Part shown: positions 19,073 through 28,847 of the stretch, piece after piece | Position numbering within the stretch: the first letter of the stretch is position 1 | Layout of the letters: the number at the start of each line of letters is the position of its first letter | Origin: Enterobacter sp. RHBSTW-00175 | Lineage (GTDB): Bacteria > Pseudomonadota > Gammaproteobacteria > Enterobacterales > Enterobacteriaceae | Direction of reading: 5' to 3' | NCBI RefSeq assembly: GCF_013927005.1 | Contig: NZ_CP055930.1 | Span: 3,658,001-3,722,000, forward strand | DNA: 64,000 nt | Notes under the pieces: generated by a model | Database searches by the model: none | Seen by the model: the letters and a program-made list of their open reading frames with translations, nothing else | Told to the model about the DNA's origin: nothing | Translations under genes and position numbers: made by a program

Positions 19073-20169
19073 CAATCCCGGGATTGCAGGCGCTGAAACG
19101 CGATCGTTTCTTTCATCTCTTATTGATTATCGGGGCTGGGCTAAGCGTATTTGTCCCTTTTGCACCGCACACATGGCCTGCGGCTATCGACTGGCGCACG
19201 ATCATCACGCTTAGCGGTTTAATGATGCTCACCAAAGGTGTCGAGCTGAGCGGCTATTTTGACGTACTGGGGCGTAAAATGGTGCGCCGCTTTGCCACCG
19301 AGCGCAAGCTGGCGCTGTTTATGGTCTTGTCAGCTGCCGTGTTGTCGACCTTCCTGACAAACGATGTGGCGCTGTTTATTGTTGTGCCGCTGACCCTTAC
19401 GTTACGTAAACTCTGCGAGATCCCGGTAAGCCGACTTATCATTTTTGAAGCGCTGGCCGTTAACGCGGGTTCACTTTTAACGCCTATTGGTAATCCGCAA
19501 AATATTCTGCTGTGGGGGCGTTCCGGGCTGTCGTTTGCTGCATTTACCTGGCAGATGATGCCGCTGGCACTGGTGATGATGGTGTCGTTGCTGGTGGTCT
19601 GCTGGTTTGCATTCCCGGATAAGAGATTGCAGTACCACAGCGGAACAACAGGCCCGGAGTGGAAACCCCGGCTGGTCTGGAGCTGCCTGGCACTGTATAT
19701 CGTCTTCCTGACCGCGCTGGAGATGAAACAGGAACTGGCAGGCGTAGGGCTGGTTGCCTGCGGGTTTTTAATTCTCGCCAGACGTGTTCTGGTCAGTGTG
19801 GACTGGACGCTATTGCTGGTATTTATGGCCATGTTTATTGATGTCCATCTGCTTATCCAACTGCCGGTTCTACAGAATCTCCTGCACAGCGTCAGCGGTT
19901 TGTCGCAGGCAGGTTTGTGGCTCACAGCAATCGGTTTGTCGCAGTTTATCAGCAATGTTCCTTCAACTATTTTGCTCCTCAATTATGTGCCTCCGACTGT
20001 GTTACTGGCCTGGGCGGTAAACATTGGTGGCTTTGGTCTTCTGCCTGGTTCGCTTGCCAATCTGATTGCCCTGCGGATGGCTAACGACCGCCGTATCTGG
20101 TGGCGATTCCATTTATGGTCACTGCCCATGCTGGCCTGGGCCGCACTGGTCGGTTTCCTGCTGCTTTAG
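19069..20169 (+). CDS. ybiR: YbiR, putative ion transporter (ArsB/NhaD superfamily)
   Basis: A 366-residue membrane protein with about ten hydrophobic segments. The motifs [30 protein letters not shown] and [15 protein letters not shown] are the paired re-entrant/helix-break sequences of the anion transporter (CitMHS/ArsB/NhaD) superfamily. The substrate is unknown. The ATGA overlap with mntR suggests joint expression and a possible link with metal or anion balance; this is inference. It is six residues shorter at the C-terminus than I recall for E. coli YbiR. Confidence 0.9.
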   Translation: MTIPGLQALKRDRFFHLLLIIGAGLSVFVPFAPHTWPAAIDWRTIITLSGLMMLTKGVELSGYFDVLGRKMVRRFATERKLALFMVLSAAVLSTFLTNDVALFIVVPLTLTLRKLCEIPVSRLIIFEALAVNAGSLLTPIGNPQNILLWGRSGLSFAAFTWQMMPLALVMMVSLLVVCWFAFPDKRLQYHSGTTGPEWKPRLVWSCLALYIVFLTALEMKQELAGVGLVACGFLILARRVLVSVDWTLLLVFMAMFIDVHLLIQLPVLQNLLHSVSGLSQAGLWLTAIGLSQFISNVPSTILLLNYVPPTVLLAWAVNIGGFGLLPGSLANLIALRMANDRRIWWRFHLWSLPMLAWAALVGFLLL

Positions 20170-20270
20170 AGGAATGGGCAAGAAATAGACAGAAACGCCA
20201 CATTCGCAATTCCGCTCAGAAAGGTATAACTCACTTGTACCCATTGAACGAACATTGCGAGGAGCGTTGT

Positions 20271-21311
20271 ATGCGTTATCAAAAACTGGGCAATACCGGT
20301 CTGTTTGTTTCTGAACTGTGCCTCGGCACCATGACATTCGGTGGTGAAGGCGGTATGTGGGGCAAGATTGGCCAGCTGCGCCAGAGTGAATCAGAGCAGC
20401 TGGTAGGGCGCGCACTGGATGCCGGGATCAACTTTATCGATACGGCGAACGTCTACTCAGAAGGGCGTTCGGAAGAGATAACCGGCCAGGCGCTGAAAAA
20501 CCTGAAAGTCCCGCGCGAAAACGTGGTAGTCGCCACCAAAGTGTTCGGCGAAACGGGCACGGCAGGGGTGAATTCCCGGGGTAACTCTCGTTACCATATC
20601 ATCAGCAGCGTGAAAGAGAGCCTGCGCCGCCTTCAGCTTGATCATATCGATCTCTATCAGTTACACGGCTTCGATCCGGCCACGCCGGTTGAAGAAACGC
20701 TTTATGCGCTCGATAACCTGGTGCAGCAAGGCCACGTGCGGTACATCGGAGTTTCCAACTGGGCAGCCTGGCAAATCATGAAAGCGCTTGGAATTTCCGA
20801 GCGGCTTGGGCTGGCGCGTTTTGCGTCGTTGCAGGCCTATTACACCATTGCCGGGCGCGACCTGGAGCGTGAGCTGGTGCCGATGATGCAAAGCGAAGGT
20901 GTCGGGCTGATGGTCTGGAGCCCGCTGGCGGGAGGTTTGCTGAGCGGGAAATATGGCCGTGACGGGCAGGGCGAGGCTGGCAGCCGCCGCCTGGAATTTG
21001 ATTTCCCGCCGGTTAACAAAGATCGCGCGTTTGACTGTGTGGACGTAATGCGCACCATTGCCGGGAGTAAAGGCGTATCCGTTGCACAAATTGCCCTGGC
21101 GTGGCTGCTGCATCAGAAGGCGGTCAGCAGCGTCATTATTGGTGCCAAACGTGTGGACCAGCTTGATGATAATATCGCGGCTACCCACATCCGTTTAAGC
21201 GAAGATGAGCTAAAACAGCTGGATGCCGTTAGCGAGCTGCCGCGCGAATATCCGGGCTGGATGCTGGAACGTCAGGGCGAGTATCGTCGTAATCAATTAG
21301 CGCAGCAATAA
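20271..21311 (+). CDS. Aldo/keto reductase
   Basis: A 346-residue NADPH-dependent aldo/keto reductase of the Kvbeta/YghZ-like type. The N-terminus MRYQKLGNTGLFVSELCLGT, the FIDTANVYSEGRSEE motif with catalytic Asp and Tyr, the VVVATKVFG Lys and the LYQLHGFD His are in order; SVIIGAKRVDQL near the end binds the cofactor phosphate. The ATG at 20271 follows GAGGAG; an upstream in-frame start would overlap ybiR and is unlikely. E. coli has ldtB next to ybiR, so this is the first gene of an accessory stretch. The natural substrate is unknown. Confidence 0.88.
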   Translation: MRYQKLGNTGLFVSELCLGTMTFGGEGGMWGKIGQLRQSESEQLVGRALDAGINFIDTANVYSEGRSEEITGQALKNLKVPRENVVVATKVFGETGTAGVNSRGNSRYHIISSVKESLRRLQLDHIDLYQLHGFDPATPVEETLYALDNLVQQGHVRYIGVSNWAAWQIMKALGISERLGLARFASLQAYYTIAGRDLERELVPMMQSEGVGLMVWSPLAGGLLSGKYGRDGQGEAGSRRLEFDFPPVNKDRAFDCVDVMRTIAGSKGVSVAQIALAWLLHQKAVSSVIIGAKRVDQLDDNIAATHIRLSEDELKQLDAVSELPREYPGWMLERQGEYRRNQLAQQ

Positions 21312-21414
21312 CCCCGCTTTCCTCGGCAGCATTCGCCTGCCGGGGTCACTATTTTTCCCGCACTGCTCACAAAAAACGATCCTTCTCTTTGATTGATTTT
21401 TCATCTTCACCTAT

Positions 21415-21447
21415 ATGACTAGTCATGAAATTTAAATGACTAGTCAT
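21415..21447. promoter_or_regulatory. Twin palindromic operator of the GH1-PTS-GntR operon
   Basis: Two identical perfect palindromes ATGACTAGTCAT (21415-21426 and 21436-21447), centres 21 bp apart, end 14 bp before the GH1 start codon. Size, symmetry and TGACTAGTCA core fit the operator of a GntR/HutC-type regulator, and such a gene is the third of this operon. Two sites on the same DNA face suggest cooperative autorepression. Binding is inferred. Confidence 0.7.
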
Positions 21448-21460
21448 ATGGGGGGAGTCC

Positions 21461-22837
21461 ATGAAGAAATTACTGCCAGCCAACTTTTTATGGGGAAACT
21501 CGGTTTCCAGTATGCAGACTGAAGGCGCATGGAATGAGGGCGGAAAAGGGATGTCGGTGTACGACATCCGGGAAGCAAGTGAACACGCCTCTGACTGGAA
21601 AGTAGCAACCGATTCTTACCATCGTTACCGCGAAGATTTTGATTTAATGCAGGATTTGGGCATGAACTGCTATCGGTTCCAGATAGCCTGGAGCCGCGTG
21701 TGTCCGCAGGGTGACGGCGAGTTTAACGAAGAGGGAATCGCCTTTTACGATCGCTTCATCAACGACCTGATTGCCCGCGGTATTGAGCCGATGATTTGCC
21801 TCTACCACTTTGATATGCCGCTGGCGCTGGCGCAGGAGTACAACGGTTTTAACGATCGCCGCGTTATGGACGCGTTTATCCGTTACGGCAAAAAGATGAT
21901 CGACTGCTATGGCGATCGCGTGAAGTACTGGCTGACGTTTAATGAGCAGAACATTTTCCATATGCCGGAAGCCTTCAGAATTTCCGGTTACATGAAAGGG
22001 GAGAAAACCCTGCGCGAACTGTATGAGCTCCAGCATCATACGATGGTGGCGCATATGGCGCTGACAGAATATCTGCACCAGACCAAACCGGGCAAGCTGA
22101 TGGGCGGGATGCTGGCACACCAGCTTATCTATCCGGCCACCTGTAAACCGCGCGATATCTTCTGTGCCCAGCAGTATGACGAGTTCCTTAATCAAAACCT
22201 GTTGCGCGTCTTTGCAGGGCAGGGCTATAGCCCGGCGGTGATGGCTGTTGTCGAACAACAGGGCTTCGGGGATATCTACCATCCTGAGGATTTGGCGCTG
22301 CTGGCGCGTACCAAAAACGACTACATGGCGTTCAGCTATTATGCCAGTAAAACCCTCGACAGCGACGCCATCCCGGATGGGACGCCGGTAAACTATTACC
22401 TGCTGCATGGCGACAAAAACAATCCGTACCTCAAAGCGACTGAGTGGAACTGGCAGATTGATCCGTTGGGCTTCCGCGCCATTATCACCCGCTACTACAA
22501 CGACTGGCGTCTGCCGGTATTCCCGATTGAGAACGGAATTGGGGTGATTGAATCCTGGGATGGCGTTAACCCGATTGACGATACCTACCGCGTTGATTAT
22601 CACCGCGCGCATATCGAGGCCATGAAAGAGGCCATTTTTGAAGACGGGGCGCAGGTTATTGGCTATCTCGGTTGGGGTCTTATCGACATTCTGAGTTCGC
22701 AGGGCGACATGCGTAAACGGTACGGTGTGGTGTATGTGAACCGCGAGAATCATGACCTGCGGGATATGAAACGCGTGCCGAAAAAGAGCTATGCGTGGTT
22801 GAAACAGGTTATCCATACCAACGGGCGCGAGATGTAA
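21461..22837 (+). CDS. GH1 6-phospho-beta-glucosidase
   Basis: A 458-residue glycoside hydrolase family 1 enzyme. The general acid is Glu162 in LTFNEQN and the nucleophile Glu357 in FPIENGIG. The C-terminal SSQGDMRKRYGVVYV segment has the Ser/Lys/Tyr set that binds the 6-phosphate in phospho-beta-glucosidases. It should cleave PTS-imported phosphorylated beta-glucosides in the cytoplasm. The start follows GGGGGAG. It is followed by a PTS EIIC (50 bp) and a GntR regulator, a typical beta-glucoside locus. The aglycone preference is unknown. Confidence 0.92.
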   Translation: MKKLLPANFLWGNSVSSMQTEGAWNEGGKGMSVYDIREASEHASDWKVATDSYHRYREDFDLMQDLGMNCYRFQIAWSRVCPQGDGEFNEEGIAFYDRFINDLIARGIEPMICLYHFDMPLALAQEYNGFNDRRVMDAFIRYGKKMIDCYGDRVKYWLTFNEQNIFHMPEAFRISGYMKGEKTLRELYELQHHTMVAHMALTEYLHQTKPGKLMGGMLAHQLIYPATCKPRDIFCAQQYDEFLNQNLLRVFAGQGYSPAVMAVVEQQGFGDIYHPEDLALLARTKNDYMAFSYYASKTLDSDAIPDGTPVNYYLLHGDKNNPYLKATEWNWQIDPLGFRAIITRYYNDWRLPVFPIENGIGVIESWDGVNPIDDTYRVDYHRAHIEAMKEAIFEDGAQVIGYLGWGLIDILSSQGDMRKRYGVVYVNRENHDLRDMKRVPKKSYAWLKQVIHTNGREM

Positions 22838-22887
22838 GTTGTACGCTGCCGGGCCGTTTTTGTGACTGATGAATGGGAATATCCGCT

Positions 22888-24210
22888 ATGTCTGAAACAA
22901 AAATTACACCTGCGATGCAGTCCTTCGTCGACAGATTTGTTGAGTTTTCGGCGCGCCTTGCCAACCAGGTGCACCTGCGTTCCTTGCGCGATGCCTTCGC
23001 CACGGTAATGCCCATTTTTATCCTCGCCGGTTTAGCGGTGCTGGTGAACAATGTGGTGTTTCCTTGGCTATTTCACGGTGACACGCTGACGCAGTTCAAA
23101 GTATGGGGAGAGGCGATTATCAACGGTACGCTGAATATCGCCGCACTTTTGCTTGCACCGATGATTGCCTGGTCGCTGGCACGCAACAAAGATTTCGACA
23201 ACCCGGTTTCGGCAGTGGTTATCGCGGTCAGCAGTTTTATCATCATGATGCCAATGCATCTGCAACTTACCCCGGTCGGAAGCCAGACCACGGTCAACGT
23301 CACGCAGGTGCTGACGTTTGCCAACATCGGCTCGACCGGGATTTTTGCCGGCGTACTGATTGGTTTACTCTCGACGGAAGTGTTTATCGCCATTTCCCGA
23401 CTGAAGGCACTGCACATCTCGCTTGGGGAAAATGTGCCGCCGGCGGTGAGCAAATCTTTTACCGCGCTGATCCCAACGATCCTCACGCTCTCGTTATTTG
23501 CCGTACTGGCCGCGGTACTGGCAACCGTGATGCATACGGATCTTATCCATCTTATTACCACTTTTATTCAGCAGCCTTTGCGTCTGATTAACACCAGCCT
23601 GCCGGGCACTATTTTTATCTATAGCTTCGGTAATTTTTTGTTCACGCTCGGTATACATCAGTCGGTGGTTAACAGTGTGGTGCTCGAGCCGTTTCTGCTG
23701 ATTAATACCAATGAGAACATGCTGGCCTTCGCCAACGGTCAGCCGATCCCACATATCATCAACAATATCTTTGTGCCGACATTTGGCATGGTGGGCGGTA
23801 CCGGCAGCACCATCTCACTGCTGATCGCTATTTTTGTCTTCTCACGGCAAAAATCGGCCAAACAGGTTGCACGCCTGTCTCTGGCGCCAGGTTTATTCAA
23901 TATCAACGAACCCGTGATTTTTGGTCTGCCGATTGTATTTAACCTGCCGCTGATGATCCCGTTTGTCCTGTTGCCTGCCATTGGCATTTACTTTGCCTGG
24001 CTCTGTACGACGCTCGGGTTAATGTCGCGTTGTGTGGTGATGATCCCCTGGACAACACCGCCTATTCTGAGCGCCTGGCTGGCGACTGCAGGGGACTGGC
24101 GGGCCGTGGTTGTGCAGTTGGCAATCATTATATTTGGTGTATTCTTCTACCTGCCTTTCCTCAAGATTGCCGAGAGAGTGGCATTAAGAAACAGCGGGAC
24201 AGAAAACTAA
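22888..24210 (+). CDS. PTS sugar transporter EIIC (cellobiose/lactose-type)
   Basis: A membrane permease of about 440 residues of the PTS lactose/cellobiose EIIC family: N-terminal amphipathic helix with VHLRSLRDAFATVMPIFILA, multiple membrane helices, and the conserved LFNINEPVIFGLPIVFNLPL motif. It imports a beta-glucoside with phosphorylation, feeding the GH1 enzyme. No EIIA or EIIB domain or gene is present, so it must borrow them from another system. The ATG at 22888 (MSETK) is taken because it matches the usual family start; an ATG five codons earlier is also possible. Confidence 0.88.
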   Translation: MSETKITPAMQSFVDRFVEFSARLANQVHLRSLRDAFATVMPIFILAGLAVLVNNVVFPWLFHGDTLTQFKVWGEAIINGTLNIAALLLAPMIAWSLARNKDFDNPVSAVVIAVSSFIIMMPMHLQLTPVGSQTTVNVTQVLTFANIGSTGIFAGVLIGLLSTEVFIAISRLKALHISLGENVPPAVSKSFTALIPTILTLSLFAVLAAVLATVMHTDLIHLITTFIQQPLRLINTSLPGTIFIYSFGNFLFTLGIHQSVVNSVVLEPFLLINTNENMLAFANGQPIPHIINNIFVPTFGMVGGTGSTISLLIAIFVFSRQKSAKQVARLSLAPGLFNINEPVIFGLPIVFNLPLMIPFVLLPAIGIYFAWLCTTLGLMSRCVVMIPWTTPPILSAWLATAGDWRAVVVQLAIIIFGVFFYLPFLKIAERVALRNSGTEN

Positions 24211-24225
24211 CGGAAGGAAAGGACG

Positions 24226-24942
24226 ATGGCGGCGAAGTACATCACCATAGCGCGTGAAATTAAAAAACGTATTATCAGCCAACAGTATGCCGCCAATGAA
24301 CCGCTGCCGGACCAGTTTGCGCTGGCGGCGGAGTTCAGTACCAGTCGTATGACTATTCAGCAGGCCATGCGGCAGTTGATTGTTGAAGGACTGGTGTACA
24401 CCCGTCAGGGGCAGGGGACGTTCATCCGCAAGAATTTCCTGCAACTCTCGCAGTGGGATCTTTCAGGAAGCGACTACTTTGGCGCGACAAAAACCTGGGA
24501 GCATCTGGGCACGGTCAGCAGCCAGGTTGTCCATTTCGAACTGCGTTTTCCCAATGAGAAAGAACAAGCCTCTCTGATGATTAACGGTGATGCTCCCGTG
24601 TACGACTTTGTACGCCTGCGGTTGCTTAATGGCGAGCCAATGTCGCTGGATTCAACCGTAATGCCGCTCAATCTGGTGCCCGGCCTGAATAAAACACATC
24701 TGGAAAGCTCGGTATTTCAATACGTGCAGGAGACGCTGGGCCTGAAAATCATGGGGTCATACCGTGTGGTGCGTGCGCTAAAACCGAATGCACTGGATAT
24801 GCAGCATCTGGTTTGCGAACAAACCGATCCGATTCTGGAGGTCGAGCAGGTTATCTATCTGGAAGATGGCACACCGCTGGAGTATGCCCACTGTCACTAT
24901 CGTTACGATCACAGCGGGATCGTGATCGTAAATAATGGGTAA
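24226..24942 (+). CDS. GntR-family regulator (HutC/UTRA type)
   Basis: A 238-residue regulator with an N-terminal GntR winged helix (PDQFALAAEFSTSRMTIQQAM, YTRQGQGTFIRK) and a C-terminal UTRA ligand-binding domain ending in YLEDGTPLEYAHCHYRYD. Such regulators sense phosphorylated sugars. It starts 15 bp after the EIIC stop behind GGAAGGAAAGG and most likely controls its own operon through the twin palindromes at 21415-21447. No terminator is evident in the 15 bp before the convergent glycosyltransferase gene. Confidence 0.9.
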   Translation: MAAKYITIAREIKKRIISQQYAANEPLPDQFALAAEFSTSRMTIQQAMRQLIVEGLVYTRQGQGTFIRKNFLQLSQWDLSGSDYFGATKTWEHLGTVSSQVVHFELRFPNEKEQASLMINGDAPVYDFVRLRLLNGEPMSLDSTVMPLNLVPGLNKTHLESSVFQYVQETLGLKIMGSYRVVRALKPNALDMQHLVCEQTDPILEVEQVIYLEDGTPLEYAHCHYRYDHSGIVIVNNG

Positions 24943-24957
24943 TGTGCTATTCAGCTT

Positions 24958-25767
24958 TCAGGCACACGACTCAAAGTAACTGTCGGTGTCTTTAATATAG
25001 AGATCGTTCTGGCATAAATAGTGGATCTGACCAGGCTTAAACGTAAATCGAATTTTTTGAAAGAGTGAACGTTTAATTTTACTGGTATTTGCGCGGGACA
25101 AACCGTAATCATGGATGATTTCATGAACAAAACGGATGCTCTGAGCCGAAACATAGACAGGCGTTTTGGTTAACTGGATAAGTTTACTGATCCAGATGTC
25201 ATCTGCGCGAGGACAGACCTTAAGGAAGTCCTCATTGTAGTGAAAATACTCCGGGATCATACTTTTCTTGAGCACCACACCACCCAGACCGGTGATGATA
25301 TAGTCCTGCTCAATCACTTTCGGCACCGTAATTAACGGGAAATTACGATAGGTATCGAGGATATCTTTCTTCTTCTTTACCGTTTTACGCACACGGGCCG
25401 CGACAACACATTTTTGATTATGACGATAAAAGTCATCAAGAAGGGTTTGCGCCCAAATTTCGTTATAAATGGCATCGTCATCGGCATAGATCAGAATATC
25501 GTCATCCGTAGCAACTTGCAGTGCCGGGAATAATTTACGATAAGGTCCTGTATTCTTTACCCATTTAAAGACAAGGTTAGTGCCTGTCTGGCGGATTTTA
25601 TCCGCCCACTCTGGCTCTTCAGTGATGCCATCGTCACTGAGATATGCTGTGCTGGAAACCCAAACAACAATTTGATCGACCCTGGTACTCTGGTTCGCAA
25701 GTGACCACACTGTTTGCGAACAGAGATAAAGGCGCGATTTTGTTGTTGTTAAGTTAATACTGATCAT
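24958..25767 (-). CDS. Putative glycosyltransferase (GT-A fold)
   Basis: A 269-residue cytoplasmic protein without signal peptide. An N-terminal nucleotide-binding-like segment (MISINLTTTKSRLYLCSQTV), a DDD motif in DDILIYADDDAIYN that would bind metal and nucleotide sugar, and a late acidic PRADDIWISKL segment resemble GT-A glycosyltransferases. The gene is visibly more AT-rich and uses rarer codons than its neighbours, a sign of transfer. No other polysaccharide genes are near, so the acceptor cannot be guessed. Glycosyltransferase class is moderately certain; function is unknown. Confidence 0.7.
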   Translation of the reverse strand: MISINLTTTKSRLYLCSQTVWSLANQSTRVDQIVVWVSSTAYLSDDGITEEPEWADKIRQTGTNLVFKWVKNTGPYRKLFPALQVATDDDILIYADDDAIYNEIWAQTLLDDFYRHNQKCVVAARVRKTVKKKKDILDTYRNFPLITVPKVIEQDYIITGLGGVVLKKSMIPEYFHYNEDFLKVCPRADDIWISKLIQLTKTPVYVSAQSIRFVHEIIHDYGLSRANTSKIKRSLFQKIRFTFKPGQIHYLCQNDLYIKDTDSYFESCA

Positions 25768-25954
25768 CGTGACTAAGCGGGCTCCAGAAAGAATTTACAA
25801 CCCTACAAAATACAGAAAAAGCTGATTTTATAAGTTGGCGCATGATAGCACTTAGATGAAAAGAAGTAACCCCGAAGCTTTAGCAGAAAATGGCGGCAAT
25901 GGGGAATATAGCAATTAATGTCTTTTGGCCGTGGCAAGAATGTGGGATAGCGCA

Positions 25955-25984
25955 AATAAAAAACCCCGACAGCGCGGGGTTTTT
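25955..25984 (-). terminator. Intrinsic terminator of ldtB
   Basis: Stem ACCCCG/CGGGGT with a 6-nt loop followed on the minus strand by six U residues. A T-run on the plus strand makes it potentially bidirectional. Confidence 0.8.
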
Positions 25985-26009
25985 CGGATTACCTAAATAG
26001 CGGGTGCAT

Positions 26010-26930
26010 TTAGTTTAAACGCACAGGCATCCCGGAACGGTTTTGAACTGCCTGGTCAACAACCGTGGATTCTACGTCAGCCTGAGAAGTCACAGATTGT
26101 ACTGCGCTGTTCAGCGTAATTGGCACGATTTCGTTGTTGTTGAACTGGTCTTCGCTAGTAGACAGCGGGTTGTGAACCTCGATGTAACGGCTGCCATCCG
26201 GCTCGGAAGTGGCTTTTACCGGCTCGTTGATGAACTGTACGCGAGTTCCGACCGGTACGTTTTCGAACAGGAACTTGATGTCGTCGTTACGCAGACGTAC
26301 ACAACCGTGGCTCACACGCAGGCCGATACCAAAGTTGGCGTTGGTCCCGTGAATCGCATACAGACGGCCGATGTACAGGGCATACAGACCCATTGGGTTA
26401 TCCGGGCCTGCCGGTACAACGGCTGGCAGCGGCTCGCCTGCGGCAATATATTCCGCGTGCATTTTCGCCGTTGGGGTCCAGGTTGGGCCTGCTTTCTTAC
26501 GCTCAACTTTGGTGGTCCAGTTCAGCGGGGTGTCTTTACCCAACTGGCCGATACCGATAGGCAGCACGATCACGGTGTTAGTGCCTTTCGGGTAGTAGTA
26601 CAGACGCATTTCGGCGCTGTTAATCACGATACCTTCGTGCACGGTATCTGGCAGGATCAGCTGCTGTGGGATGTTCAGTACGGTGCCAGCTTTTGGCAGA
26701 TACGGGTCAACACCCGGGTTTGCTTCCAGCATGTTTGACAGGCCGAGCTGGTATTGTGCAGCAAAATATTCCAGTGGCTGGGAGTTACCCTCTTCAACGG
26801 TGACAACCTGGTTTTGACCCACCAGACGGCTACCGTCTGTCGGCAGAGGATAAGTCACCGCAGAAGCGGTTTTGCAAAAACCTACTACGGCTAACGCCGC
26901 CGCAAAAAGCGTTTTTAATTTCATGTTCAT
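26010..26930 (-). CDS. ldtB: L,D-transpeptidase LdtB (YbiS)
   Basis: A 306-residue periplasmic enzyme that attaches Braun lipoprotein to peptidoglycan. After a signal peptide ending ASA there is a LysM-like region ([22 protein letters not shown]) and the YkuD catalytic domain with the HGTN and [10 protein letters not shown] motifs holding the active-site Cys. Its length equals E. coli LdtB. It is a single gene with its own terminator. A second Met two codons in is an alternative start. Confidence 0.95.
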   Translation of the reverse strand: MNMKLKTLFAAALAVVGFCKTASAVTYPLPTDGSRLVGQNQVVTVEEGNSQPLEYFAAQYQLGLSNMLEANPGVDPYLPKAGTVLNIPQQLILPDTVHEGIVINSAEMRLYYYPKGTNTVIVLPIGIGQLGKDTPLNWTTKVERKKAGPTWTPTAKMHAEYIAAGEPLPAVVPAGPDNPMGLYALYIGRLYAIHGTNANFGIGLRVSHGCVRLRNDDIKFLFENVPVGTRVQFINEPVKATSEPDGSRYIEVHNPLSTSEDQFNNNEIVPITLNSAVQSVTSQADVESTVVDQAVQNRSGMPVRLN

Positions 26931-27151
26931 GTTGTGCGAGGTATCTGAGCCACTCTGGCGATTAGTTGATAAGTCTGAATCTGTGATGGGAGCGCATTAT
27001 ATGTGCATTCCCTCTCGCAGGGAATTCAGATGTGTACGAAATCACACTTTTTTCGATTTTGTTAAAGTTTAGTGGAAAGCTGCAACACGGGATCTCATTT
27101 CGGAATTGTGGCATAATGCCGTGTTTATCACACTTTTCGCAGGAATCTCCC

Positions 27152-28747
27152 GTGTTAGTTACCAGCAACGTCACTATGCAGTTTGGCAGTAAGCCGCTGT
27201 TCGAAAATATTTCCGTCAAATTTGGCGGCGGCAACCGTTACGGCCTGATTGGTGCCAACGGTAGCGGAAAATCCACCTTTATGAAGATCCTCGGCAGCGA
27301 TTTAGAGCCGACGCTTGGCAACGTATCGCTCGATCCTAACGAGCGTATCGGTAAGCTGCGTCAGGATCAGTTCGCCTTCGAAGAGTTCACCGTGCTTGAT
27401 ACGGTGATCATGGGACACGCGGAGCTGTGGGAAGTGAAGCAGGAGCGCGATCGTATCTACGCGCTGGCTGAAATGAGTGAAGAAGATGGCTACAAAGTGG
27501 CCGATCTTGAAGTGCTGTATGGTGAAATGGATGGCTACTCTGCGGAATCACGCGCAGGTGAGCTGCTGCTGGGTGTCGGTATTCCTGTTGAACAGCATTA
27601 CGGCCCGATGAGCGAAGTCGCACCGGGCTGGAAGCTGCGTGTGCTTCTGGCGCAGGCGCTGTTCTCTAACCCGGACATTCTGCTGCTCGACGAACCAACG
27701 AACAACCTGGACATCGACACCATCCGCTGGCTGGAGCAGACGCTCAACGATCGTGACAGCACCATGATTATCATTTCGCACGACCGTCACTTCCTGAACA
27801 TGGTCTGTACGCATATGGCGGATCTGGACTACGGCGAGCTGCGCGTTTACCCGGGCAACTACGACGAATACATGACTGCGGCAACCCAGGCCCGTGAGCG
27901 TCTGCTGGCCGATAACGCCAAGAAAAAAGCACAGATTGCTGACCTGCAATCCTTCGTCAGCCGCTTCAGCGCCAACGCCTCTAAATCGCGTCAGGCAACC
28001 TCTCGCGCCCGTCAGATTGATAAGATCAAGCTCGATGAAGTGAAAGCCTCCAGCCGTCAGAACCCGTTCATCCGCTTCGAGCAGGACAAGAAACTGTTCC
28101 GTAACGCGCTGGAAGTGGAAGCCCTCACCAAAGGCTTCGAAAACGGTCCACTGTTTAAAAACTTCAACCTGCTGCTGGAAGTGGGCGAGAAGATCGCCAT
28201 TCTGGGTGCTAACGGCGTGGGTAAATCCACCATGCTGAAAACGCTGGTCGGCGAGCTGCAGCCGGATAACGGAACCGTGAAGTGGTCCGAGAATGCGCAG
28301 ATTGGCTACTACGCGCAGGATCACGAATACGAGTTTGAAAACGATCTGACGGTCTTCGACTGGATGAGCCAGTGGAAGCAAGAAGGCGATGACGAGCAGG
28401 CAGTGCGCAGCATTCTGGGGCGTTTGCTGTTCAGCCAGGACGATATCAAGAAGCCAGCGAAAGTGCTCTCCGGTGGTGAGAAGGGGCGTATGCTATTCGG
28501 TAAGCTGATGATGGAAAAACCGAATATTCTGGTGATGGATGAACCGACCAACCACCTGGATATGGAATCTATCGAATCGCTGAACATGGCGCTGGAAATG
28601 TATCAGGGTACGCTGATCTTCGTTTCCCACGACCGTGAGTTCGTGAGCTCGCTGGCAACCCGGGTGATTGAGATTACGCCTGAGCGCGTAGTGGACTTCA
28701 CCGGTAACTACGAAGATTACCTGCGCAGCAAAGGTATCGATAACTAA
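27152..28747 (+). CDS. ybiT: ABC-F family ATPase YbiT
   Basis: A 531-residue ABC-F protein with two ATPase cassettes and no membrane segments. Walker A motifs are GANGSGKST and GANGVGKST; both [11 protein letters not shown] and [11 protein letters not shown]alker B motifs are present, joined by a charged linker ([20 protein letters not shown]). ABC-F proteins act on ribosomes to resolve stalled or slow translation. The start is a GTG at 27152 behind AGGAATCTCCC, giving [11 protein letters not shown] as in E. coli; longer upstream reading is not conserved. Confidence 0.94.
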   Translation: MLVTSNVTMQFGSKPLFENISVKFGGGNRYGLIGANGSGKSTFMKILGSDLEPTLGNVSLDPNERIGKLRQDQFAFEEFTVLDTVIMGHAELWEVKQERDRIYALAEMSEEDGYKVADLEVLYGEMDGYSAESRAGELLLGVGIPVEQHYGPMSEVAPGWKLRVLLAQALFSNPDILLLDEPTNNLDIDTIRWLEQTLNDRDSTMIIISHDRHFLNMVCTHMADLDYGELRVYPGNYDEYMTAATQARERLLADNAKKKAQIADLQSFVSRFSANASKSRQATSRARQIDKIKLDEVKASSRQNPFIRFEQDKKLFRNALEVEALTKGFENGPLFKNFNLLLEVGEKIAILGANGVGKSTMLKTLVGELQPDNGTVKWSENAQIGYYAQDHEYEFENDLTVFDWMSQWKQEGDDEQAVRSILGRLLFSQDDIKKPAKVLSGGEKGRMLFGKLMMEKPNILVMDEPTNHLDMESIESLNMALEMYQGTLIFVSHDREFVSSLATRVIEITPERVVDFTGNYEDYLRSKGIDN

Positions 28748-28754
28748 AATAATT

Positions 28755-28847
28755 CCCCTCACCGTAACCCTCTCCCCATAGGGGAGAGGGGACTGCTCCG
28801 TGCGGTTTTCACCCTCGCCCCTATGGGGAGAGGGTCGGGGTGAGGGG
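28755..28847. repeat. 93-bp intergenic inverted repeat (GAGAGGG family)
   Basis: The left arm CCCCTCACCGTAACCCTCTC is mirrored by the right arm ending GAGAGGGTCGGGGTGAGGGG, with an inner GAGAGGGG hairpin. It fills the whole gap between convergent ybiT and the GH31 gene, so it probably serves as a two-way terminator. Related sequences occur at 16386, 40809 and 63071. Confidence 0.75.
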
